Shown piece after piece: positions 56,590 through 64,000 of a stretch of DNA of 64,000 bases. Each line of letters starts with the position of its first letter. The first letter of the stretch is position 1. The translations under genes and the position numbers were made by a program. This DNA is from Blasia pusilla (lineage: Eukaryota > Marchantiophyta > Marchantiopsida > Blasiales), in NCBI GenBank assembly GCA_050084515.1, contig CM114273.1, forward strand, positions 8,866,001-8,930,000, written 5' to 3'. Under the pieces are notes generated by a model. It worked only from the letters and a program-made list of their open reading frames with translations, had not been told where the DNA came from and made no database searches.

Positions 56590-57560
56590 TGAGACTCTGA
56601 GAGAGGCATTCACGCGCATGCGGCGACTGATCATTGCCACATATGGAGTGACTAAGGCGCAATTAGTGAAGTATTGATACAGCGTGTTGGAGCAAGAGCT
56701 ATGGAGGAGAGTCCGAGATGCAATGTCACTTCACACGGTGAAGCCCACGTTCAAGGTGATCTTCGACTTGTCTAAGTGGATAGAGCTCAAGATGAGTGAG
56801 GAGTAGGTGGTGACAACGGGATTTTCATGGGATTCGACGGGTCTACGAATAGGAGTAGCACCACATGTGCCCCAACATGCACCAATACCACAAGAGCGGG
56901 CTGGTGCGCCTAAAGAGCAAGGCGAGTATCGTGAGCCCATGAGGTAACGGCCAATACCAACATATGCTACCCAACAAGGACCGGAGATGGTTTGTTGGAT
57001 GTTTGGTAGGCCCCATAGGTAGAGGGACTTCCCACAATATGATTGAGGGCCTAAGGTGCCTGTGAGTGTTCAAGAGCTACCAAGGATGGTCCCACTACAG
57101 CTGTAGAGTGACCATTGTCATCGATATGGTCATACTAGGAATAGGTTTTTTGATCTTTGTGAGAGCTACATCCATAGGTAGGCTGAGGGCCTGGGGGCGA
57201 AAGAGTTGGTGGACAAGAGAGTTTGTGGAGATCAAGGAGTTGATGACTGAGGTGGTAAGGTTCCACCACTAGTCAGAGGAGATGGAAGATGTGTAGTTGA
57301 TGTAGTGCTCCTCACTCGCATCAATCAGTTAGAGCAAAGCATGGCCACCATGAAGATGATGTAGCCAGTGACATGTACAGAGCTGAGAGTAGCAAGTGTG
57401 GCTCCAACCTCCAGATCGTATCAAGATACATGGGAGGATTGTATGGGCTTGAGGTTTATGTGTGGTGTGGCTCAGGTAGAGGTTATTGCGCTAGTGATTT
57501 GGGGTGCTGCGAGAGTGACCAATTCGCTAAGAGGTGGGGTGGAGATAGACCCATAAGAGT
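56590..57560 (+). pseudogene. Gypsy copy B gag
   Basis: Plus-strand translation gives LREAFTRMRRLIIATYGVTK and ELWRRVRDAMSLHTVKPTFK (56.6-56.75 kb), a degraded zinc knuckle CHRYGHTRNRFFDL (57.12 kb), INQLEQSMATMKMM (57.33 kb) and GLRFMCGVAQVEV...GGVEIDP ending at 57,556. All blocks match copy A gag in order. Stops such as TGA in KY*YSV and TAG in SEE*VV break the frame. A telomere-like GGTTTAGGGTTT lies just upstream at about 56.2 kb. Confidence 0.75.
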
Positions 57561-57959
57561 GAACCAATGGGCAATAAGCCAGGGTTCCCCAATTTTTTAG
57601 GCGGTTAGAGGCACTTCACAAACCATCGATGGTGCATAGACAACCAGTAGTGCCCACAAGTGAGGTGGGTGTATCGACGTCACAAGGAGTTGGAAAGACA
57701 ACGCCTAAGCCAACTTGGGTGGAGTGAGTGTCGATCCCGTTGTTGGAGGTGGCCACTAGGATAAGCTAGGCTCCGTTGTTTTCTGTCATGGAGTTGGCGA
57801 TGATGGGAGTTGGACCAACGGAGGTGTTTTGGCTGCTTGCCACGTTGTGTGATCGTGGAGGGGTGATTTCCTCTTGTTTGGAGGTGGTTGATGAGGAGGT
57901 GGTGGACCTAGCCTCAAAGGATGTGCTCGGGACTTTCCCAACTCTATCATGGCAAGTAG

Positions 57960-58870
57960 TGGTGTAAAAGTTGGTAGATATGGCAACTAGGCCAACAATA
58001 GAGCGAGCCATGGTGACACTAGGTGTGGTGTACGTTGTTGGACAACCCAGATGGAATGTTTCGCTTGGTTAGTCCCAGAAGTACGTTGTACCACCCGCAG
58101 CGCATCCTACCGGATTCAGGAGCACAACCCTTGATGTTAGGGAAGGCGGCGCGTTTGGAATTGGGATTATAGAAAGGTGACATAAAGCCTTATCTCTTTC
58201 ACATACAGACCTCTATTGGGGGCGTATCATCTATGCAATTGATGACTCAACATGAGATACTTGTTAGAGTCCAACCAAAGGACGTGATGGATAGTGCTAT
58301 GGTCCACACACATGCAATCACAACACCAACTAAGTCATACGATGTGTTGGTAGGATATATTGTATTAGATTTGTCCTTGAGGAGACAATTTCTAATGGGC
58401 AAGGATGGAAATCAATAGATGGATGTATGAGCCATTTACCGGTGCAATTTGTAGAGCATAGTGGTGGGCGAAAACATGAAAATACACTGACCATATTGGT
58501 AGCATTCATAGGTGGTGTTAGTTGAGCATGAGAGTTGTGGAAGAGGAGTACCCATGCAAAGGACATCTGAGTAGCGGATAGTCCCACAAAGAGAAATGTC
58601 AGGGTGGGTGTCTCTTCCCATGGTGCGGAGACCTCCTTATGGTTGTTGAGTATGAGATTTTAGTTGCAAAGGACTATAGAAAATCTTGTGAGGCAGGCAT
58701 GGAGCCGTGCCTCTGTCTTGGAGCAAACGGAGTTAGGTGATGTTCATGCTCTTGGATTCAAGACTCGATACCTTTGCAGACCACACATGGTGTGTAGCGG
58801 CCTCTTGAAGAGGGTGCGAGAGTGTAAGATCTCTTTGAAGGGATCGATCAATACTTTGGGTAGGTAGAGT
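57960..58870 (+). pseudogene. Gypsy copy B protease and linker
   Basis: MATRPTIERAMVTLGVV (57.98 kb) corresponds to copy A RPAIERAPVSPEVV. The active-site loop PDSGAQPLMLGKAA has its Asp codon at 58,113-58,115. It is followed by IQTSIGGVSSMQLMTQHEIL, KSYDVLVGYIVLDLSLR (58.35 kb) and NLVRQAWSRASVLE (58.68 kb), the same order as in copy A. A retropepsin would cleave the polyprotein. Stops, e.g. TAG at GL*KGD, show it is inactive. Confidence 0.78.
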
Positions 58871-58932
58871 GTTGCAGTGTTATAGGATGATATCTAGATA
58901 CATCCATATCTCTAGGTAGAGAAAGATGAGGT
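58826..58932 (+). pseudogene. Methyltransferase motif I remnant in gypsy copy B
   Basis: After the QAWSRASVLE linker the plus strand reads SLKGSINTLG, then four stops and YL*VEKDE. These align with copy A DLFGGISTTLAAV...YLYVERDE, the SAM-binding start of the C5-methyltransferase. The homology breaks off at about 58,935, before the catalytic PCQ block. Confidence 0.65.
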
Positions 58933-58939
58933 GGATCTG

Positions 58940-59225
58940 CGAACAAGTATGTGTTGGGAGATGTGGCAAGGACCGCGACACCAATGATGCTAGATATATA
59001 TAGAGTAGTAGATCATGTCAGGAAGATATGATGTTTGCTATCTAGAGTTAAGAGGACCCAACTGCCAACTAGGGGGGTGGTTGTGTGATCTCGATGTATA
59101 TCGATGAGTGTATTTCATTTATGAGTAGATCGATTCATATGTTGGGAAGGTCGGTGTTGTGTGGAATGTAGGTGTGACTAGCGCTATGGGTTGTGTAGCA
59201 ATGTGTATGCGCATGATAGACCGTT
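58940..59225 (+). mobile_element. Gypsy 3'-end plus LTR-block segment replacing the methyltransferase core
   Basis: This contains CTATCTAGAGTTAAGAGGAC, a polypurine tract ACTAGGGGGGTGG (59,069-59,080) and a diverged form of the about 125-bp block that ends GGGTTGTGTAGCAATGTGTATG. That is the arrangement seen at 46.6-46.86 kb and 62.1-62.35 kb. It occupies the place where methyltransferase motifs IV, VI and VIII should be. Confidence 0.55.
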
Positions 59226-59269
59226 GTTGACTGTGGTTAACATGATTGGCATGCCACTAGCAGTCTTTC

Positions 59270-59500
59270 CTATATTTTTTCAGTTTTCCTACTTCCTATG
59301 CATAGAAGAAGGCCAGTCTAGGCTTGGTTTGAGATAACCAAACACAGCACTTGAAAAAGCCTAAGAGCGATGAGCGAGACTGAGCAATGGGATTCCTCAC
59401 ATGAGTGACGACAAGACTATCACTATCAAAGCTATCAAAAATCATGTCTTGGATGAGGTGATGGACCTAAATTGCTTGACATGGATGATCAGTTTAGGAG
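59270..59500 (+). pseudogene. Methyltransferase C-terminal remnant (motifs IX-X) in gypsy copy B
   Basis: The plus strand shows FSFPTSYA with KKASLGLV and DNQ, then KPKSDERD*AMGFLT and VMDLNCLTWMISLGV. These align with copy A VSFPSSHAFHQGGPGMIWDD, PNTDKQERAMGFSTG and QAMDLNCLTWVFSLG. The methyltransferase was therefore present in the ancestor of both copies, and only the central catalytic part has been lost here. Confidence 0.68.
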
Positions 59501-59899
59501 TAATTGAGTAGTGTTGGATGAGGTTGCGACGATCACAAGTGTTACGTTGGTGAGCCCTGTGCCTACCGAGATGGTTCAAGTAGTGGTTGGGGGCGAGATC
59601 CAAGGAGATTGACGTATCAAGGGTTATTGAGAGAGACACCCTTCGACATCTTGGGATGTTTTGTAGGTTTTTCCACAGATGGTAGCCATAACAATGAGCG
59701 TGATACATGATGCCCCATACCGAGGAGAGGAGAGTTTGGAGATGATTGTAGGGGAGTAGTCAAGTTCTATTGTTCAAGATAGGGTTGCACCATAGCAACC
59801 ACGGATATCCGCACCAAAGAGTCCTAAAATAGTCATGATGGAGACTTGGGAGCGATATATGGGCCCTAAGTTGACATCATGAGATCGGTGTCGTATACA

Positions 59900-60420
59900 T
59901 TAATTCCTTAGGATTTGTTCTACATTAAGTATGCATAATTTGGGTATGCTAAAGGATCTAGGGATCTGCATTGAGTTTTTTAGCAACACACCAATCTTTT
60001 GACGACCCTACAAGTATAATGATATAGAGAGGGCCCTGATTTAGAGCAAGAGCCAGGACTTGGTTGGAGCAAGACTAGTGGAAATATCGCATGGAGAGTA
60101 TGCATCTACAACTGTCATGCTTGCCAAGAAGGATGCGCATGGCAACTAGATGGATAGGAAGATGTGTGAAGACTATCGAACTATTAATCCGCCAACAAAG
60201 TCCGATAGGTATGCCATATCCACTCAGCTAATGGTATCTGGCTTGAAGATCCAACAGACTAAAGACCTTTGCATGCACGATAGCATTAAAGATCTCCTCA
60301 AGAGGACAAGCAAAACAAGGTTGCAAGGAAACGGACAAGTGGTCGAGATATTCACGAAGACGGAGTGGTCGTGAAGTACCTCCATATTGGAAATGTCACA
60401 AGCATATTGAGTGCTAGAGA
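59900..60420 (+). pseudogene. Gypsy copy B reverse transcriptase, truncated and rearranged
   Basis: SMHNLGMLKD (59.93 kb), LVGARLVEISHGEYASTTVM (60.07 kb) and MDRKMCEDYRTINPPTKSDR (60,150 on) match the start of copy A reverse transcriptase. At 60,225-60,302 the next part (LEEIFNAIVHAKVFSLLDLQ) is present but inverted. The catalytic YIDD region and thumb are missing. The sequence then passes towards the integrase N-terminal side. Confidence 0.75.
60225..60302 (-). other. 78-bp micro-inversion inside the reverse transcriptase
   Basis: The reverse complement of this interval encodes EEIFNAIVHAKVFSLLDLQA, matching EEIFDPVGHARIFICLDLHA of copy A at exactly the position expected after DRYAIST. The flanks remain in forward orientation. 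Confidence 0.8.
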
Positions 60421-61720
60421 CCGTGATCAGGGTTTGATCCAAAAATGAGCCAGACGATTTTGGTGGGAGGAGACGCATGTGTGGGAGGATGGTTAGAATA
60501 AGCATGCTGCCTCATCCTTTGCATAGAGCACGTTTGATTTAGCACGTTCACGAGGAGTTGGGTCACTTTAAAGTGAATCGGATGTACAGCTTGCTCTAGA
60601 TACATTATTGGTAGCAAGGCATGTAGACTAACGTGCAGTAGTTAGTTGCCAAGTTTACTTCCAGTCATCAATCAATGCTCTAACTCCATAATTGCATCCA
60701 TTTTCAATAATGGGTTTAGGTTATAGGTGGATTTGGGATTTTGTAGAATCTTTACCTTTGACAAAATGCCATAGTCATTATGTATTGGTGATGGTCAAGC
60801 ACTTCTCAAAGTGGATATAAAGGGTTGTATTGCTTGACCAAGCGAGTAAGGGAGTAGTAGCGCATGCCTTTTTAGACTTAGTGTTGAGTCATAATGGCGC
60901 ACCAACTAAGATGTTGATAGACCAGGGTACAGAGTTTCAGGCCTTTAGTGATCAGGCACTGATTAACCACCGCATTACTTCACAAGATAATCTTGAGGCC
61001 GATGGACTAGCAGAGAAAGTTGTGCAAATTGTAAATGGAGGTTCGCGCAAGTATGGGTTGTAGAGAGATCACCTAAGAGATTGGGACCTGCAATTTCCAA
61101 GATTGGCGATGGGATACAAATTCACTAAGAAGTCATCCTTAGCATCTTTCTCATCATACTTGTTGCTTTATGGCTTAAAGCCTAATTTACCTACGACCAT
61201 TTGTCATAATGTTGATGAGGAGTTGAACCTCAATGACCCTGATGTATGGATATGAGCATGTTCTAAGTGGATGGACTAGGAGAGAGAGTTGTATAGATGA
61301 TTAACAAAGGTTTTCGCAAGTATGGCTTGAAAAGAGGTCACTTGAGAGATTGGGATCTATAGTTTCCGAGGTTGGCAATGGGATACAAATTCACTAGGAA
61401 GGCATCCTCTCGAGGACATTCTTACCGCTGTTCTCACCAAGCTTGTTGCTTTATGGCCGAGAGCTAGATTTACCTACAACCATTTGTCACAATGTTGGTG
61501 AGGAGTTGAACCTCAATGATCCTCATATATGGATGTGAGTATGTTCTAAGAGGGCTGAGTTATTTTGGAGAGTTATACCCATTCGAGAACTTGGCAATTG
61601 CGCAACATCGGGATATTTTGAGATATGTGACTATTCAGGGAGGTGGTTATCGACCAACTATCCTAAGGTTTCATCAGGAAGACAATGTCAATTTGCAATA
61701 GACGGCATCCACTACGTTGG
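60421..61720 (+). pseudogene. Gypsy copy B integrase with internal duplication
   Basis: The core follows the DDE pattern. The first Asp is in GYRWIWDFVESLPLTK (60,737-60,739), the second in MLIDQGTEFQ (60,920-60,922), and the Glu in EADGLAEK (61,013-61,015). There are 30 residues between second Asp and Glu, not the usual 35. RDHLRDWDLQFPRLAMGYKF and NVDEELNLNDPDVW follow. The segment 61,001-61,269 is then repeated as 61,270-61,550 (RGHLRDWD*QFPRLAMGYKF...). The C-terminal part continues LAIAQHRDILRYVTIQGGGY and STTLDVT near 61.6-61.7 kb. Integrase inserts the cDNA into the genome; stops and the duplication make this copy inactive. Confidence 0.85.
61001..61550 (+). repeat. Tandem duplication of the integrase C-terminal segment, units 269 and 281 bp
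   Basis: Both units run from GATGGACTAGSAGAGARAGTT to GTTCTAAG and share AGAGATTGGGAYCTRYARTTT and GAGGAGTTGAACCTCAATGA. They differ at many positions, so the duplication is old or arose between two diverged templates. Confidence 0.85.
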
Positions 61721-61892
61721 ATGTGACTACGTATATAGAGCGCACTATCTTGAAAGTATGATGTTTTTCCATCTGATGTTCTCTTATTGGAGGGATGTGA
61801 TGGTATGGTTTGGAAGGACCATGTATGTAATTTTATGCCATGTCATCTTTCTAACATTGATGGTAAAACTGATCCAAGCTTGGAAATTTTCG

Positions 61893-62030
61893 CGTTGTAT
61901 GTTGTGTGGTTTTTCCCGTGGTACATCCAATATGCTAGTCTGTGATCGCTATTCGAGAGGGTAGCATATGACATGTCTGACACCATCTCTCACTAGAGTT
62001 CCTCGAGGATGATGAAAGTGCCCCAGATGT
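61893..62030 (+). pseudogene. PHD finger at the integrase C-terminus of gypsy copy B
   Basis: In one frame the plus strand reads RCMLCGFSRGTSNMLVCDRY, SRG*HMTCLTPSLTRVPRG, then KCPRC. This is the C4HC3 zinc layout of a PHD finger: CxxC (61,896-61,907), CDRx(C), (W)HMxC and CPxC (62,019-62,030). The fourth Cys is Tyr and the Trp before His is TAG, both explained by G-to-A changes. PHD fingers read histone H3 tails. In the element it would follow integrase and could guide integration to chromatin marks (inference). Confidence 0.75.
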
Positions 62031-62039
62031 ACATAGGGT

Positions 62040-62225
62040 AGATACTAGGTAGCCTAAGATCCAAACTTATGTCTGTGACATAGATGACATGAAGGTGACT
62101 AAGGATGGGGCCATATGAGCATCTTGCCTTTTTTCTCTTAGCGTCTTGGAGATGTATGTCATGGTAGGTGGGGATAGATGGCTATCTGGAGTTAGAGGGA
62201 CTTAACCACCAATTAGGGGGGCGAT
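62040..62225 (+). other. Gypsy copy B 3' untranslated end and polypurine tract
   Basis: This is homologous to 46,590-46,723. The polypurine tract AATTAGGGGGG lies at 62,211-62,221, directly before the TGGAGATATTTTGG block, where plus-strand priming is expected. Confidence 0.65.
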
Positions 62226-62773
62226 TGGAGATATTTTGGTACTCGATCATCTTGATGTCTAGATGCCATGATTTAGTATAGTATATTGCGTGTTTGTATG
62301 TATATTCAATGTCAACAATATATGTTGTGTAACAATGTGTATGCGTACGACAGTGGTAACATCTTTTAGGATGGATAGATGAGTTGAAGATAGAGTGCCT
62401 TCAAGGATATTGAAGGACACACTCCAGAGTTTGAGGATGACCTCAGGAGCCCACCGATAATGTAAGAGAGCCAATTTTCCCTTTATTTCGTGTGGTTTGG
62501 AGCTGGATAGAGAAACTTACTATTTTAGGTAAGTGATCGTTATGAGTAGAGTTGAATTTCTACTTTGGGAAGTGGCCCTTAACCCCCTACGGTAGCTCAA
62601 GAGCCAAGGAGGTGACTTGCGAGCATAGGTTACCAAGCAAAAAGCTTGGGAAAGGGAAGGGGTATACCAAAGGAGAGAGAGCTTCCGAGCTCATTCTCTC
62701 TTTGTTGAACTTCTTGGCAAGAGGTGGTGAAGCTATGGTCCTCCTTGCCATGTGTGTAACCCAAGCCTCTTAT

Positions 62774-62776
<3 letters not shown>
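62226..62776 (+). mobile_element. Gypsy copy B 3' LTR, truncated at a microsatellite
   Basis: The block 62,226-62,352 (TGGAGATATTTTGG to CGTACGACA) is followed by ATCTTTTAGGATGG and the LTR middle part, with CTCAAGAGCCAAGGAGGTGA as in the other copies. It stops at the (GA)n tract. The last about 90 bp seen in full copies and the second terminal block are missing. Confidence 0.65.

Positions 62777-62842
<66 letters not shown>
62777..62842. repeat. (GA)n microsatellite
   Basis: An uninterrupted run of about 33 GA dinucleotides that replaces the end of the LTR. Confidence 0.95.
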
Positions 62843-62845
<3 letters not shown>

Positions 62846-63210
62846 CGGGGGGGACACTCTATGTATACCTCCTACATCACCTACGACGTTTTGGGGTCGG
62901 AAATCCCTAACTGAAATTTGTTTTCCTCCCCCTTACTTACTTTAAAATCGCAATTTTTAAAAAATTATGACCCCTGTATTTTGTTAAGTAAATTTGTGTC
63001 CTTGATTTGTTTAGGGGCTTAAAAGTAAAGATAAGTACCCCTTCGTGCGGCGGTCTTGTATTGTTGCACTTGATAATAGGCTATCAAAAGCTTTCAGCAA
63101 TACCCAAGCCAGTGCCAAACATAGTATGATATGTAAGGTGGAATTATTTGCATGTTTCCATTGAATCAATATTTAGTGCAACTTCCACTTTCCCCATTAC
63201 TTTGACACCT
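62843..63210. other. Unassigned spacer
   Basis: No frame or repeat recognised. Confidence 0.35.
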
Positions 63211-63269
63211 ATGACGGAGAGGAATTGAACCTCTGTATGGGCAGGATGCTCATATGGCCACGCCATCAT
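63211..63269 (-). tRNA. tRNA-like sequence, 59 nt (degenerate tRNA or SINE head)
   Basis: On the minus strand the ends ATGATGG and CCGTCAT pair over seven positions (one G-T pair), and AGAGG-TTCAATT-CCTCT forms a perfect five-pair T arm. A box A-like TGGCCATATGAGCA follows the acceptor strand. Only 28 nt lie between acceptor and T arm, where about 42 are needed, so the anticodon arm is deleted. The CCTGCC...TACAGA context recalls tRNA-Gly. It is not a functional tRNA; a tRNA pseudogene or tRNA-derived SINE is likely. Confidence 0.5.
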
Positions 63270-63342
63270 CCCCCTAATCTATCCCCTCCCAAAACTAGCC
63301 TATCATAAACTCAGAAAATGACTTCACACTATAACATGCACA

Positions 63343-64000
63343 TCACTTGGCAAAAGACGACACGTTGCGGATGTAATCATTGATCACTCGTAAATCACTG
63401 TTATCCAATTCATATATCCTGGATGTAAGACTTGGTTTCATGGACAAGCTCACATTTGAAATTACCATTTCAATGTCAATATATTGGCCATCACATGCAT
63501 CATATGTGAACAAGGTGTTGCTCTTACTTGTGCGCCGATACCAATTGCACAATATCTGACAAACACTACGTGTGTGTCCATCTTTTGGGACACGTCAGTC
63601 CAAAAGATCAAAAGGAGATCTACATCTACCCCATTGACTACCGTATTTTTTTTTGATGAATAGAATGCGACCTAACCAAAACTCTTTTGTAGGGACTATT
63701 CTGTTCTCATCCAAGTCTTTTTGTTTTCTCTTCTTTGACTTACTTGATCTTGTAGAAGGTCCAACTTGTGTAGTAGACTTAAACAAAATAGCTTCATCAC
63801 TTCCAATGTCAACATAACAAGTTGGGCAATCTAGATTACTTGGTTCCTTTACCTTACCTGTAGTGTAATATATTTTCTGTGACTGCAGTGCAATGAAAGG
63901 ATTGCAGGCCCAATCACTCACCAAAGTGGACTTGTAGTATATTCTGCCTTCAAATGTCACAATAGGCACAACTTGACAAGGAACTCCATCTGTGCACTCC
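63343..64000 (-). pseudogene. Unidentified ORF with one in-frame stop, runs off the window edge
   Basis: The minus strand is open from the window edge (ECTDGVPCQVVPIVTFEGRI) to a TGA at 63,595, and continues in the same frame with CQILCNWYRRTSKSNTLFTY to a stop at 63,343, about 218 codons with only one interruption. It has a CxxC pair (LDCPTCYVDIGSDE) and a strongly basic segment (RSSKSKKRKQKDLDEN). No domain is recognised. It may be a host gene exon or a DNA-transposon protein. The 5' end is outside the window. Confidence 0.45.

Noticed and set aside
62630-62857. ORF with a long Ser-Leu repeat
   Set aside because: It is the (GA)n microsatellite translated on the minus strand.

Overview
This window looks like repeat-rich nuclear DNA of a plant. 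I infer a land plant or close streptophyte, probably not a typical angiosperm gene space. The clues are short AT-rich GT-AG introns in a Helitron gene, plant-type copia, LINE and Ty3/gypsy elements, a 5S-rRNA-derived sequence, tRNA-derived SINE heads and long (GA)n tracts. I found no convincing intact host gene. Nearly everything recognisable is a transposable element in some state of decay, and many of the stops I could interpret fit C-to-T (or G-to-A) transitions, as expected of methylated, silenced DNA.

Layout. 0-8 kb: AT-rich DNA with a GC-rich TIR element (3.4-3.75 kb), a SINE (3.95-4.2 kb), a moderately GC-rich block of unknown nature (6.45-7.6 kb) and a Helitron helicase scrap (8.1-8.5 kb). 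8.67-9.31 kb: a solo-like LTR. 9.9-14.8 kb (minus): gypsy copy A, with gag, a DSGA protease, a nearly full-length C5-cytosine DNA methyltransferase domain, then reverse transcriptase. 15.3-17.4 kb: a 5S-like sequence and a GC-richer block in which a GGAACTTCAGTTCC-type palindrome recurs about 19 times. 17.4-23.3 kb: unassigned DNA. 23.3-32.1 kb (plus): an intron-containing Helitron with a HUH-type Rep and a Pif1-like helicase, few lesions, and tandem repeats with a hairpin at its 3' side. 32.2-38 kb: low-repeat DNA of unknown function. 39.5-46.1 kb: a Ty1/copia element (minus) split by a 5.1-kb LINE (plus), which is itself split by a 267-bp LINE fragment. 46.6-48.6 kb: two LTR-type repeats in opposite orientation. 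49.0-50.65 kb: a satellite of about 445 bp with repeated GATCTTAAGATC palindromes. 50.8-55.2 kb: a gag fragment, foldback sequences and small tandem repeats. 56.6-62.8 kb (plus): gypsy copy B, with gag, protease, remnants of the same methyltransferase, a rearranged reverse transcriptase, an integrase with an internal duplication, a PHD finger and a 3' LTR. The end of the window holds a tRNA-like sequence and an unidentified ORF running off the edge.

The most interesting system is the gypsy family formed by copies A and B. Taken together they describe an element that carried a DNA methyltransferase between protease and reverse transcriptase and a chromatin-reading PHD finger after the integrase, i.e. 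a possible epigenetic 'writer' and 'reader' in one retrotransposon. Similar methyltransferase-bearing gypsy elements have, as far as I recall, been described from a charophyte alga and dinoflagellates; whether this family is already known cannot be told from the sequence.
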